The position numbers and the translations under genes were made by a program. DNA of 22,483 nucleotides from the NCBI GenBank assembly GCA_023415545.1, contig JAEZKJ010000111.1, positions 1 through 22,483 on the forward strand. The letters are read 5' to 3'. Origin of the DNA: Bacteroidota bacterium. GTDB lineage: Bacteria; Bacteroidota; Bacteroidia; Bacteroidales; Bacteroidaceae. The notes under the pieces are model-generated. The model was given only the letters and a program-made list of their open reading frames with translations. It did no database searches and was not told the DNA's origin. Of the stretch, positions 1-8,620 are shown one piece after another; within the stretch, counting starts at the first letter, position 1, and every line of letters starts with the position of its first letter.

Positions 1-69
1 GATTTTCTCTTGTGCAAATAGTGATATTGTACAGAAGATAACGGCAAAGGTGATAAAAGCTCTTTTCAT
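1..69 (-). CDS. Start of a secreted protein, cut by the left edge
   Basis: Reading leftward from the ATG at 67-69 gives 23 uninterrupted codons before the window ends. The residues form a typical Sec signal peptide: M-K-R, then a hydrophobic stretch (AFITFAVIFCTISLF), then A-Q with likely cleavage before E-K-I. The same A-Q ending is seen in the BNR_4 protein at 497. Nothing of the mature protein is visible, so its function cannot be given. It diverges from the enzyme pair at 497 and lies beside a polysaccharide utilization locus, so a secreted glycan-active enzyme is plausible but not shown. Confidence 0.75.
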   Translation of the reverse strand, partial: MKRAFITFAVIFCTISLFAQEKI

Positions 70-304
70 AATATTTAGATTAGTTATTATGTGTTGTTCT
101 ATATGTTAATCATATATACAAATGAAATAAATCAAATTGAATAAAAGAAATAATTATTAAGTTTTGTGTTTTTGCAAACTAATAAAGATGAACCCACAAA
201 AATCTAAACTTTAATATTTTGATTATTCCAATATTCTCCTCCTTTCTTATAACGATTTTAAATAATCTAAATCCTAGAAGATAAAAATACTATTTAATCA
301 CTCT

Positions 305-318
305 ATTTTTGGTATAAC
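305..318 (+). promoter_or_regulatory. Copy 1 of a 14-bp motif shared with the susC upstream region
   Basis: ATTTTTGGTATAAC occurs here and, exactly on the other strand, at 8560-8573. This copy lies about 180 bp before the BNR_4 start codon and the other about 160 bp before susC. An exact match in two promoter regions of one utilization locus is what a shared operator, for example for the hybrid regulator at 4091-8146, would give. Binding is inferred. The AT-rich base composition makes chance matches easier than in balanced DNA. Confidence 0.4.
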
Positions 319-467
319 GAAAATTTAATAATTACAATAATGTATTTATATTGCTTAACTAATAATATTGGCTGTATCTATTAGTAAAAAGGGCAAAAAC
401 CATGATAATGACCATTTTCTAGCTCCTTTATGCTTAATTATTCTATTCTTCTTCTTTTACATATTAA

Positions 468-475
468 TAATTTTG
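468..475 (+). promoter_or_regulatory. Candidate -7 element for the BNR_4 / GH105-DUF2264 operon
   Basis: TAATTTTG matches the Bacteroidota -7 consensus TAnnTTTG exactly and ends 21 bp before the ATG at 497, implying a very short leader. No clear TTTG -33 element lies 19-21 bp upstream, so an activator would probably be needed. That fits an inducible locus. Confidence 0.45.
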
Positions 476-496
476 TAATGTTTTTTATTTATAGTT

Positions 497-1801
497 ATGA
501 AAAGAATATTAATCATATCTTTTATTCTATTATTATCAGTTTATGCTGTAGCGCAACAACTGGTTAAGGTAGGTGATGGATATAGTTGCACATCTGTCAA
601 CACAACTATTTTTCGAAATAATTCCATTGTTACTCATAACAATCATCAATATATATCATATTATGATGCACAAGGTTGGTTAACTATTGGGAAACGTAAA
701 GTAGGCTCACAAAAGTGGGAGATTGCTCGTTCACAATACAAAGGTAATGTGCGTGATGCGCACAATGTAATCAGTATGATGATTGATGGTAAAGGATATA
801 TACATATCTCGTTCGATCATCACGGCAATAAGTTAAACTACTGTCGTAGTGTAAAACCTGAATCTTTGATACTTGGAGATAAGGAGGCGATGATTGGAGA
901 TAATGAGAATGATGTTACTTATCCTGAGTTTTATAAGCTTCCTTGTGGTGATTTACTTTTTGCATATCGTTCAGGTGCTTCAGGAAGAGGAAATCTTGTA
1001 TTGAATCGTTACATTCTTAAAGAGAAAAGATGGGTTAGGGTACAAGATGTTCTGATAGATGGTGAAAATAAGCGTAACGCATATTGGCAGTTATACGTTG
1101 ATAAATCGGGAATAATCCATCTTTCTTGGGTTTGGCGCGAGACATGGATGGTTGAAACAAACCATGACATGTGTTATGCACGTTCGAAGGATGGAGGTAA
1201 GAGTTGGGAAAAAAGTGATGGTTCGAAATATCAATTACCTATAAATGCAGCTAATGCAGAGTATGCTTGGCATATACCTCAAAATCATGAGCTTATCAAT
1301 CAAACCAGTATGAGTGCTGACTCAAAAGGGAACCCTTATATTGCAACATATTGGAGAGATAGCAATGACTCTATTCCTCAATTCCGAATGATTTGGAATG
1401 AGAATGGGAAATGGCATTGTGATATTGTAGGAAAGAGAGTGACTCCATTCTCTCTTAAAGGAGGTGGAACAAAGATGATTCCTATTTCACGACCAAGAAT
1501 GGTTGTCGATGGTAACAGGGTATTTTATATTTTCCGTGATGCAGAAAGAGGGAGTAAAGCATCATTAGCGTATAAAAAGGATATCCATAGCAAAGAGGAG
1601 GAGTGGAAAGTGATTGATATCACTGATTTCTCACTTAATGCATGGGAGCCGAGTTATGATAGTGAACTATGGAAAAAGAGTAGGAAACTGCATATTTTCA
1701 TCCAAGAGACAAAACAAGGTGATGGTGAGAGAACCATCGAATCAGATCCTACTGATGTATATGTGTTAGAATTGAATAGTTTAAAAACAATTATAGAATG
1801 A
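497..1801 (+). CDS. Secreted BNR_4 beta-propeller protein, candidate polysaccharide lyase
   Basis: The 434-residue protein begins with a Sec signal peptide (MKRILIISFILLLSVYAVAQ). The rest looks like a BNR_4-type beta-propeller, with repeats such as DGKGYIHISFDHH (97-109), DKSGIIHLSW (202-211) and the Asp-box-like SKDGGKSWEKS (230-240). BNR_4-like propellers include ulvan lyases of families PL24/PL25, whose active sites as I recall use two His, a Tyr and an Arg. Here His89 (DAHN), His109, Tyr157 (in YRSGASGRG) and Arg171 have similar spacing. If active, it would cut the glycan by beta-elimination and make unsaturated uronyl ends for the GH105 domain encoded next. Its stop overlaps the next start (ATGA, 1798-1801), so the two are probably translationally coupled. 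A non-catalytic glycan-binding or sialidase-like role is possible. Family level is fairly sure; lyase activity is inference. Confidence 0.75.
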   Translation: MKRILIISFILLLSVYAVAQQLVKVGDGYSCTSVNTTIFRNNSIVTHNNHQYISYYDAQGWLTIGKRKVGSQKWEIARSQYKGNVRDAHNVISMMIDGKGYIHISFDHHGNKLNYCRSVKPESLILGDKEAMIGDNENDVTYPEFYKLPCGDLLFAYRSGASGRGNLVLNRYILKEKRWVRVQDVLIDGENKRNAYWQLYVDKSGIIHLSWVWRETWMVETNHDMCYARSKDGGKSWEKSDGSKYQLPINAANAEYAWHIPQNHELINQTSMSADSKGNPYIATYWRDSNDSIPQFRMIWNENGKWHCDIVGKRVTPFSLKGGGTKMIPISRPRMVVDGNRVFYIFRDAERGSKASLAYKKDIHSKEEEWKVIDITDFSLNAWEPSYDSELWKKSRKLHIFIQETKQGDGERTIESDPTDVYVLELNSLKTIIE

Positions 1802-4110
1802 GAAAAATAGTGATTAGAATGTTCTTCACTTCTGTTGTTGCAATGTTCGCTCTGAACATGACGGCAGCCAAGAGTGAGGCTCAAAAGGTAAGAGAGATTA
1901 TTGAAAAGGTTAACAACAAATGGCAGAAGGATAATTCGCCTTTAAAGTCATCTTTTTGGGAGCATGCAGCCTACCATACAGGTAATATGGAGGCATATTT
2001 CCTAACAGGAAATGAGACTTGGAGAAAATATTCCGAAGATTGGGCAAATCATAACCAATGGAAAGGTGCAAAGAGCAACAATAAAAAAGAGTGGAAATAT
2101 AGCTATGGAGAGAGAGATCAGTATGTCCTTTTTGGTGACTTCCAGATATGTTTCCAAACTTATGCTGACCTATACAACTTAGACCCACAAAATTATAAAA
2201 TAGCTCGTGCTCGTGAGGTTATGGAGTATCAAATGAGCACTAAGAATAACGATTATTGGTGGTGGAGTGATGGGCTTTATATGGTAATGCCTGTTATGAC
2301 TAAACTTTATAAGATAACCGGTAATAAACTTTATCTAGAAAAACTTTATCAGTATTTATTATTCTCCGACAGTATAATGTATGATAAAGAGGAGGGACTT
2401 TATTATCGTGATGCTAAATATGTTTATCCACGTCATAAAAGTGTGAACGGAAAGAAAGATTTTTGGGCTAGAGGTGATGGTTGGGTGCTTGCCGGTTTAG
2501 CTAAAGTATTAAAAGATTTGCCGGCTGACTACAGACACAGAGATTTCTTCGTTGATAAGTTCAAAAGAATGGCGAAAGCTGTTGCTGCTATTCAACAACC
2601 AGAAGGTTATTGGACTAGAAGTATGATGGACCCGGAACATGCTCCCGGAGCAGAGACTAGTGGTACTGCTTTCTTTACTTATGGTATAATTTGGGGAGTA
2701 AACAATGGTTATCTTGATAGAGCTGAATATATGCCTACTATTCAAAAGGCTTGGAGCTATCTTCGCGATAAGGCTTTGCAAAAAGATGGTACTGTAGGTT
2801 ATGTACAGCCAATAGGTGAGAAAGCTATTCCAGGACAGGTTGTGAATGCTCGTTCAACAGCCAATTTTGGTGTTGGTGCCTTCTTGCTTGCTGCATGTGA
2901 ATATGTACGAATGATTGAATCTGGTCAAAATAATGACCGTGCTTATTGGTGTGAACTTGCATATAATATGGCAGCACCTGTGTTGAGCAATATGGCAAAT
3001 GGTGAATTGCAGAAAAATATGTTGGTTGAGACTAGTCCTAACTGGGATGGTCGTGATATCCGTGTGACTTATATGGAGGCTTTTGGCCGTTTGATGGCAG
3101 GTATTGCTCCTTGGTTAAATTTGCCTGATGATGATAGTGAAGAGGGTAAAAAACGTGCTCAACTTCGTCAATGGGCATTAAAGAGTTATGTTAACGCTGT
3201 TGATCCTCAAAGTCCGGATTATCTGTTATGGAGAAAAGAGGGACAGCCTCTTGTTGATGCAGCTTATATTGCCGAGAGTCTTATTCGTGGATATGAGTCA
3301 TTGTGGTTGCCACTTGATGAGACAACAAAGAAGAGATATATTGAGGAGTTCACACTTATTCGTCGTGTAGACCCTCCTTATACAAACTGGTTGCTATTCT
3401 CTTCAATAATTGAAAGTTTCCTTGCTAAGGTTGGTGCTCCATACGATGCTTATAGAGTAAACTCGGCTATTCGCAAAGTCGAGGAGTGGTATACAGGTGA
3501 CGGATGGTATGCTGATGGACCTACATTTGCCTTCGACTACTATAGCAGTTATGTTTTCCACCCTATGTATCTTGAAACACTTCAGTGTATGAAAGATGCT
3601 AAGGCATATACACGTATCGACTATAAAAAATATTATGATCGCGCACTTTATCGTGCTCAGAAATTTAGTATTGTTCTCGAAAGAATGATCTCTCCAGAGG
3701 GTACTTTCCCAGTATTTGGTCGTTCAATACCTTATAGAATGGCAACTATGCAACCACTTGCATTAATGGCACAGTATCAAACACTTCCTGCTTCATTAAC
3801 AAATGGACAGGTTCGTTCTGCCCTTACTTCAGTGATGCATCGCATGTTCGATGGAAAAGAGAACTTCAACGAGAAAGGTTTCCTTACTATAGGTTTCGCC
3901 GGTCGCCAACCAAATATTGCTGACTGGTATACAAATAATGGAAGTTTATATATGACATCTTTATCATTCCTTCCATTAGGATTGCCGGCAGCACATCCAT
4001 TCTGGACAGATGCTGCACAGCCATGGACTAATCAGCGTGCATGGTCGGGTGAACCATTCGCAAAAGATCATCATTGGAGTGATAAGATCACTACATTTGA
4101 TCTGTTCTAG
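1798..4110 (+). CDS. GH105 unsaturated uronyl hydrolase fused to DUF2264
   Basis: The 770-residue protein has an N-terminal hydrophobic signal peptide (about 1-23). A GH105/GH88-type domain follows (about 27-375), marked by WWWSDGLYMVMP at 154-165 with the likely catalytic Asp158, then WARGDGW (223-229) and ETSGTAFF (286-293). GH105 enzymes hydrate the double bond of a 4,5-unsaturated uronic acid at the non-reducing end and release it. Residues about 380-770 form a DUF2264 domain (motifs PNWDGRD 414-420, YTNWLLF 528-534, DGWYADGPTFAFDYYSSY 568-585). DUF2264 is alpha-helical, of unsettled function, and recurs in glycan loci. GH105 enzymes are often about 350-400 residues, so this is a true two-domain fusion. 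The ATGA overlap ties it to the BNR_4 gene. Its last 20 bp overlap the end of the opposite-strand regulator, and no hairpin terminator follows, only a T-run at 4117-4124. Confidence 0.85.
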   Translation: MRKIVIRMFFTSVVAMFALNMTAAKSEAQKVREIIEKVNNKWQKDNSPLKSSFWEHAAYHTGNMEAYFLTGNETWRKYSEDWANHNQWKGAKSNNKKEWKYSYGERDQYVLFGDFQICFQTYADLYNLDPQNYKIARAREVMEYQMSTKNNDYWWWSDGLYMVMPVMTKLYKITGNKLYLEKLYQYLLFSDSIMYDKEEGLYYRDAKYVYPRHKSVNGKKDFWARGDGWVLAGLAKVLKDLPADYRHRDFFVDKFKRMAKAVAAIQQPEGYWTRSMMDPEHAPGAETSGTAFFTYGIIWGVNNGYLDRAEYMPTIQKAWSYLRDKALQKDGTVGYVQPIGEKAIPGQVVNARSTANFGVGAFLLAACEYVRMIESGQNNDRAYWCELAYNMAAPVLSNMANGELQKNMLVETSPNWDGRDIRVTYMEAFGRLMAGIAPWLNLPDDDSEEGKKRAQLRQWALKSYVNAVDPQSPDYLLWRKEGQPLVDAAYIAESLIRGYESLWLPLDETTKKRYIEEFTLIRRVDPPYTNWLLFSSIIESFLAKVGAPYDAYRVNSAIRKVEEWYTGDGWYADGPTFAFDYYSSYVFHPMYLETLQCMKDAKAYTRIDYKKYYDRALYRAQKFSIVLERMISPEGTFPVFGRSIPYRMATMQPLALMAQYQTLPASLTNGQVRSALTSVMHRMFDGKENFNEKGFLTIGFAGRQPNIADWYTNNGSLYMTSLSFLPLGLPAAHPFWTDAAQPWTNQRAWSGEPFAKDHHWSDKITTFDLF

Positions 4111-7100
4111 TAGTCATTTTTTTTATATATTCCGAGGGGGACATACCATATTCGTCTTTGAAACATTGACGGAAGTAAGCTACACTGCTGAAACCTATCA
4201 TATATGAGATTTCGGATATGCTTTGTTCCCCTTTTAATAAGAGTCTCTCTCCATTTTGCATCTTTATCTTACGGATAAATTCATTAGCCGACATATCAGT
4301 CAACCCTTTAATCTTTCTATATAGAGTAGAGTGACTCATACACATCTTATCGGCAATAAATCCAATATCCATTTTTTCAGTATCAAGATTCTCCTCAATA
4401 ATTCGAGTTATCTTGTTAATAAACTCATTGTCAAGCTTATTAAGAGAATTTATAGCCTCTTGTTTCTGTAAGGATTGATCGTGATTTGAGTTATTTATAA
4501 GTCGTGCAATTCTTTTTCTTGATTCAATAATATTGGATACTCTGCTCTGAAGAAGTTTGGCACTAAATGGTTTTGTTATGTACGAGTCGGCACCACTGGC
4601 ATATCCCTCAACTTTATCTTCAAGAGTATCTTTTGCTGTTAGCAAAATCAAAGGAATATGACATGTACATATATCCTCCTTTACCTTTTTACACAACTCA
4701 ATACCATCCATAATAGGCATCATAATGTCGCTTATTATAATGTTTGGTATTCTATCTTTAGCAATTTCCCATCCTTCTTCGCCATTAGAGGCTGTAATAA
4801 TTTCGTAATCCTCTATAAGTGAAGATTTTATATATTCTCGTATGTCATTGTTATCTTCAACAATCAGAATCAAATTTTTCTGCTGATTTTGCAGCTCTTG
4901 CATATCCTCATCCATTAATTCCTTCTCTTCTTGCTTAACGACATTCGTATCCTTGTGGATAGCTTCAGGATAAGTATTATCACTTATTAACTTCAAAGTA
5001 AAGGTAGTACCATAGTTTTCTTTACTTTCCACATAAAGTTCAGCTTGATGTAAGTCAGCAAGTCCCTTTACAAGAGCCAGACCAATACCTGAACCTGTTA
5101 CTTGATGTTTTCCAGAACCTTGATAATAACGTTCGAAAATACGAGGTAAATCCGATTTATTTATTCCATATCCTGTATCACTTACTGAAATCACACTGTA
5201 ATTAATGCCATTATCTTGAGTTGAATCAAAAGATATTTTTATCTCACCTTGTGGAGTATATTTAGCGGCATTGCTTAGAAGATTATTAAGAATAATTATA
5301 AGAATTCCCTTATCAAAATAGATATTACTTTTTTCACTATTAATATCTATTGTATATTGTACTTTTGGATTATTATTCAACTCTTTAAAGCGTAATCCTA
5401 CCTCTTTAATAACCGACGTAATGTCATCCTTAGCTACAGCTAACTTTCTATTTTGAGTCTCAGTTTTTCTAAACTCCATAATTTCATTCACAAGATCGAG
5501 TAATCGTTGTGAACTATCTTTAATTAGTGATATTTTGTTTATCTGTTTGATAGATAGTGATTTATCGCTTATTAAATCCTCCAAAGGACCTAATATCAAA
5601 GTAAGAGGTGTTCTAAGTTCATGAGTGATATTAGTATAGAATCTTAGTCTCTCATTATTAAGTTCTTGTTGGTCAGCAATCTTCTTTTTCTCCATCTTCA
5701 AACTACCTTCCAGATGTACCTTTCTCTTGTACGACTTTAAAGTAAATAGTACAAGTAAAAATGCAATTATGAAGTATAACAACTTAAAGTACCATGTAAG
5801 CCAAAGCGGTGGAGCAATGTATATATCCAAAGATGCTATATTTTCATCCCACTCTTGATTTTTAAGTCGTGAACGCAGTAAAAATTTATAGTTTCCTGGA
5901 GGAATATTTCTAAATGTTATCTGTTTTTCATTCTGAGTAGTATACCAAACATTTTCAAGCCCTTCGAGCATATATGAAAATTCTGCTTGACTACTTTGAG
6001 TAATATCTAAAACACTAAATGATATTTTGAATGTGTTCTGTTTATTGGTTAATTCAACTTTTCCCGAAGAAAAGGCAATTTCTTCCTCTACATTTTTACT
6101 CTCTTTTAGTGATGTATATGTAGTAAATCCAGTGATAGAAGCTGATGCAACTTTTCTTTTTTCTCTAACATATTCAGGCTTAAAGTAACATACGCCATTT
6201 TGAGAGCCAAAATAAATCAATCCATCATCGTCGATAGTCACTGATTTATTGATAAAGTCGCCGATAGGAATACCATCACTGTTGTTGTAATTAAAGAATT
6301 CATCACTCTTTATATCCAATTGCGATATACCACTATTGGTACTTATCCAAATGTTATGATTAATGTCTTCACATATTGCCTTAACATGACTATTTGCCAA
6401 CCCGTTCTGTTCTTTATATATAGTAAATATGTCAGGAGTAGAACTTTCGTTGAATTTTATAAGTCCTTCACGTGTAGCCACCCAAACTCTTTTTTTAGAG
6501 TCCAATATTATATGGTTAACAGCATTTGAAGGGAACCCATTATCCAAAGTGAAATTCCATTTTCTTTTATTATCATTAGTAAAAATTGATACACCTTTAC
6601 CGAATGTACCTACCCATAGTTTTCCCTCTTTATCTCTTAATATGCCATGAACCATTCTGTCGGGAAGTTGACTCTTAATATCATCCCAAATAAACAGTTT
6701 TCCATCTTTATATCTATAAATTCCTTCATCCGCCCCAATAAGCATATACTCACCATCATCAAAGAAGCAGTTGATATTCAATCCATTACTTCCTGTTATT
6801 CTCTCTAATTTTCCTTTTTTAGGATTGTAGCATATGGCTCCATCTTTATAAGCACCCAACCAAAGCGAGTTTTGTTTGTCTTTATAGATAACATTTAGAT
6901 GTGAGTTGGAAATTGAACTATAAGGAGTTAGATTTATACTTTTACTCTGTTTTCTCTCATTATAAATATGAATATACTCTTCGGAGGAGACATAAATTTC
7001 ATTTCCAATGCTGCTCAATCCCCAAATTTGTCGTCCTAATATATCTTTTTCATTTTTAGTAATATATGGAAGAGTTTTAAAAGCTGCCTGTTGGTAACTT

Positions 7101-8146
7101 ATTATATCAACACCTGTTCTATAATTACCAATCCATATATTACCATATCTGTCTTGAAATACTGTTCTTACGTTTGGGCTCGAAAGTCCATAAGTATTAT
7201 TTTGTGATACAATATTTTTGAATTTAAGCTCTTTAGGAGAAATAAGAAAACTTTCATTTAGATCAATGATACTTACACCACCCATGTTTATACATATCCA
7301 TAACTCTCCATTTATCATCTCCTTAATATCTCTAACCTGACCGGGTAGGATAGAAGCATTATCATTATTGTTATGAGTGAAAGAGATAAAAGTCTCTGTT
7401 TTTGGGTTGAATAGTGCAATCCCTTTATCTGTACCAACCCAAACATTTGTATAACTGTCAATATAAATCGAGTGTACAACATTACTTGGGATTGAGCTAC
7501 TATCTCCCTTTTTGTGTGTAAAGTTTTTTAATTTCCAATCATCTGTAGATATTATACTCATTCCTTGGCCGTCATGACCTAAATATATATTGCCTTTACC
7601 ATCATCACAACCGGTAAAACATTTCTTTCCTTTTAACTCATTTACTTTATTATCATAAATTTTGGTGAATGTTTTATACTTCTTATCATACAGATTTAAT
7701 CCCATATGGTAAGTTGTTACTAATATTGACTTACCATCTCTTGATCCTTTAATATCAGTAATGTCATTAGTGGTGATTGATTGTTCTCCACTTTGAGCTG
7801 TAATAGTAGTAAAAGTTTGTTTAGAACAGTCGAATATGCTAAGACCATCTCTTTGCGATCCTATCCAAATTTTATTCTCTTCATTATCAGCGAATATTGC
7901 ATTAAGTTCATTGCCACATAAATCGGAAGAGTTCTTTTTGTATACTTTTAAATGATTCCCATCAAAGCAATTTACTCCTGCTTCGGTAGCAATCCACATG
8001 CGTCCCTGCTTGTCCTGAGTTATCCCTACAACATAATTATTAGATAATCCATTTTCAATGCTTAGCCTCTTTGTGGTGAATGAATTTGCTGATAAATGTA
8101 TTAAGTTGAATGTAAAAAAGAATAAAAGAAATAATGTTTTTTTCAT
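4091..8146 (-). CDS. Hybrid two-component sensor/regulator (HTCS), AraC-type output
   Basis: This 1351-residue protein senses a glycan fragment in the periplasm and activates the locus from the same polypeptide. In order it has a signal peptide (MKKTLFLLFFFTF..., about 1-20), a two-propeller reg_prop sensor (about 25-665, many D..G.xWIGT-type repeats), a Y_Y_Y domain (about 700-777), a membrane helix (about 782-806), a HisKA domain with NITHELRTP and His842, an HATPase domain (Asn959, DTGYG from 990, GSGIG 1018-1022), a receiver with phospho-acceptor Asp1140 (IISDIMMP) and Lys1192, and a C-terminal AraC helix-turn-helix (about 1242-1347). All key residues are present. I chose the ATG at 8146 rather than the in-frame ATG at 8215, because the signal peptide begins there. 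It lies between the enzyme pair and susCD and probably controls both. Its 3' end overlaps the GH105-DUF2264 gene tail to tail. Confidence 0.95.
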   Translation of the reverse strand: MKKTLFLLFFFTFNLIHLSANSFTTKRLSIENGLSNNYVVGITQDKQGRMWIATEAGVNCFDGNHLKVYKKNSSDLCGNELNAIFADNEENKIWIGSQRDGLSIFDCSKQTFTTITAQSGEQSITTNDITDIKGSRDGKSILVTTYHMGLNLYDKKYKTFTKIYDNKVNELKGKKCFTGCDDGKGNIYLGHDGQGMSIISTDDWKLKNFTHKKGDSSSIPSNVVHSIYIDSYTNVWVGTDKGIALFNPKTETFISFTHNNNDNASILPGQVRDIKEMINGELWICINMGGVSIIDLNESFLISPKELKFKNIVSQNNTYGLSSPNVRTVFQDRYGNIWIGNYRTGVDIISYQQAAFKTLPYITKNEKDILGRQIWGLSSIGNEIYVSSEEYIHIYNERKQSKSINLTPYSSISNSHLNVIYKDKQNSLWLGAYKDGAICYNPKKGKLERITGSNGLNINCFFDDGEYMLIGADEGIYRYKDGKLFIWDDIKSQLPDRMVHGILRDKEGKLWVGTFGKGVSIFTNDNKRKWNFTLDNGFPSNAVNHIILDSKKRVWVATREGLIKFNESSTPDIFTIYKEQNGLANSHVKAICEDINHNIWISTNSGISQLDIKSDEFFNYNNSDGIPIGDFINKSVTIDDDGLIYFGSQNGVCYFKPEYVREKRKVASASITGFTTYTSLKESKNVEEEIAFSSGKVELTNKQNTFKISFSVLDITQSSQAEFSYMLEGLENVWYTTQNEKQITFRNIPPGNYKFLLRSRLKNQEWDENIASLDIYIAPPLWLTWYFKLLYFIIAFLLVLFTLKSYKRKVHLEGSLKMEKKKIADQQELNNERLRFYTNITHELRTPLTLILGPLEDLISDKSLSIKQINKISLIKDSSQRLLDLVNEIMEFRKTETQNRKLAVAKDDITSVIKEVGLRFKELNNNPKVQYTIDINSEKSNIYFDKGILIIILNNLLSNAAKYTPQGEIKISFDSTQDNGINYSVISVSDTGYGINKSDLPRIFERYYQGSGKHQVTGSGIGLALVKGLADLHQAELYVESKENYGTTFTLKLISDNTYPEAIHKDTNVVKQEEKELMDEDMQELQNQQKNLILIVEDNNDIREYIKSSLIEDYEIITASNGEEGWEIAKDRIPNIIISDIMMPIMDGIELCKKVKEDICTCHIPLILLTAKDTLEDKVEGYASGADSYITKPFSAKLLQSRVSNIIESRKRIARLINNSNHDQSLQKQEAINSLNKLDNEFINKITRIIEENLDTEKMDIGFIADKMCMSHSTLYRKIKGLTDMSANEFIRKIKMQNGERLLLKGEQSISEISYMIGFSSVAYFRQCFKDEYGMSPSEYIKKMTTRTDQM

Positions 8147-8171
8147 AGGTATAGTTCTAATAACAATTAAA

Positions 8172-8179
8172 CAAAAATA
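8172..8179 (-). promoter_or_regulatory. Possible -7 element for the HTCS gene
   Basis: On the minus strand TATTTTTG matches TAnnTTTG and lies about 25 bp before the ATG at 8146. No TTTG was found at the -33 distance. The region is A/T-rich, so this could be chance. It falls inside the alternative 8215 reading frame, which mildly supports the shorter start. Confidence 0.3.
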
Positions 8180-8384
8180 GTGAATTAATCGGGTAAATAA
8201 AAGATTTATGCTCAAATAATGACTTTGGACTGTTTGATTAATTTGTATACTATTATTTATTATTTTCTGTATGTTCTATTTGTTACATATCTCTTTATTG
8301 CTTATTCATTATAAGAATAGAATATGAAAGCTGATTTTTCAACAATAACATCAATCTTATTGCAATACAAATATGTAAGCTAAT

Positions 8385-8426
8385 TATTATGTTACATTTT
8401 ATGTTTTACTCACTATTATGTTACAT
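8385..8426. repeat. Direct repeat of TATTATGTTACAT
   Basis: The 13-mer TATTATGTTACAT is present exactly at 8385-8397 and 8414-8426, with starts 29 bp apart. A third copy of its core, GTTACAT, is at 8282-8288. Repeats at this location are candidate regulator sites, or chance similarity in AT-rich DNA. The regulator is not known. Confidence 0.5.
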
Positions 8427-8559
8427 CATTTTTATTTTTAGAAAAATGAAATCGATATCTAAAAAAGCCTGTATATAAATATAAACAACAATAAAAAAAT
8501 GTTTATAAAGTGTTTAAGTTATGAAGAAATCTGTTAACAAATTGTAATCTTAAAACTCA

Positions 8560-8573
8560 GTTATACCAAAAAT
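8560..8573 (-). promoter_or_regulatory. Copy 2 of the shared 14-bp motif, upstream of susC
   Basis: On the minus strand this reads ATTTTTGGTATAAC, identical to 305-318. It lies about 160 bp before susC and next to the CATGCA/TCGTCAA repeats. It is in the opposite orientation to its downstream gene compared with copy 1. Read as a candidate operator common to the enzyme and transporter operons. Confidence 0.4.
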
Positions 8574-8620
8574 CATGCAATGTGTGTGAATTCGTCAATT
8601 AGCATGCACAAACTCGTCAA
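8574..8620. repeat. Paired CATGCA and TCGTCAA repeats before susC
   Basis: CATGCA occurs at 8574-8579 and 8603-8608, and TCGTCAA at 8592-8598 and 8614-8620. The two TCGTCAA copies start 22 bp apart, about two helical turns, so a dimer could meet both on one DNA face. This patch is less AT-rich than its surroundings and lies about 115-160 bp before susC, which is reasonable for an activator site. The link to the HTCS is inference. Confidence 0.45.

Larger units (their letters stand above)
70..496. promoter_or_regulatory. Divergent intergenic region, 427 bp
   Basis: This very AT-rich region separates two divergent genes for secreted proteins and must contain both promoters. I see a perfect -7 element for the rightward gene (468-475), a 14-bp motif shared with the susC upstream region (305-318), and a loose inverted repeat (ACTAATA at 358-364, TATTAGT at 379-385). 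No exact TAnnTTTG was found for the leftward gene. I saw no open reading frame or RNA gene here. Confidence 0.6.

Noticed and set aside
497..1801. Assigning ulvan as the substrate
   Set aside because: Resemblance to ulvan lyases is at the fold and residue-pattern level only, and no sulfatase or rhamnosidase is in the window.
8147..8215. ATG at 8215 as the regulator start
   Set aside because: It adds 23 residues before a normal signal peptide that begins at the ATG of 8146, and a -7-like element lies within the added part.
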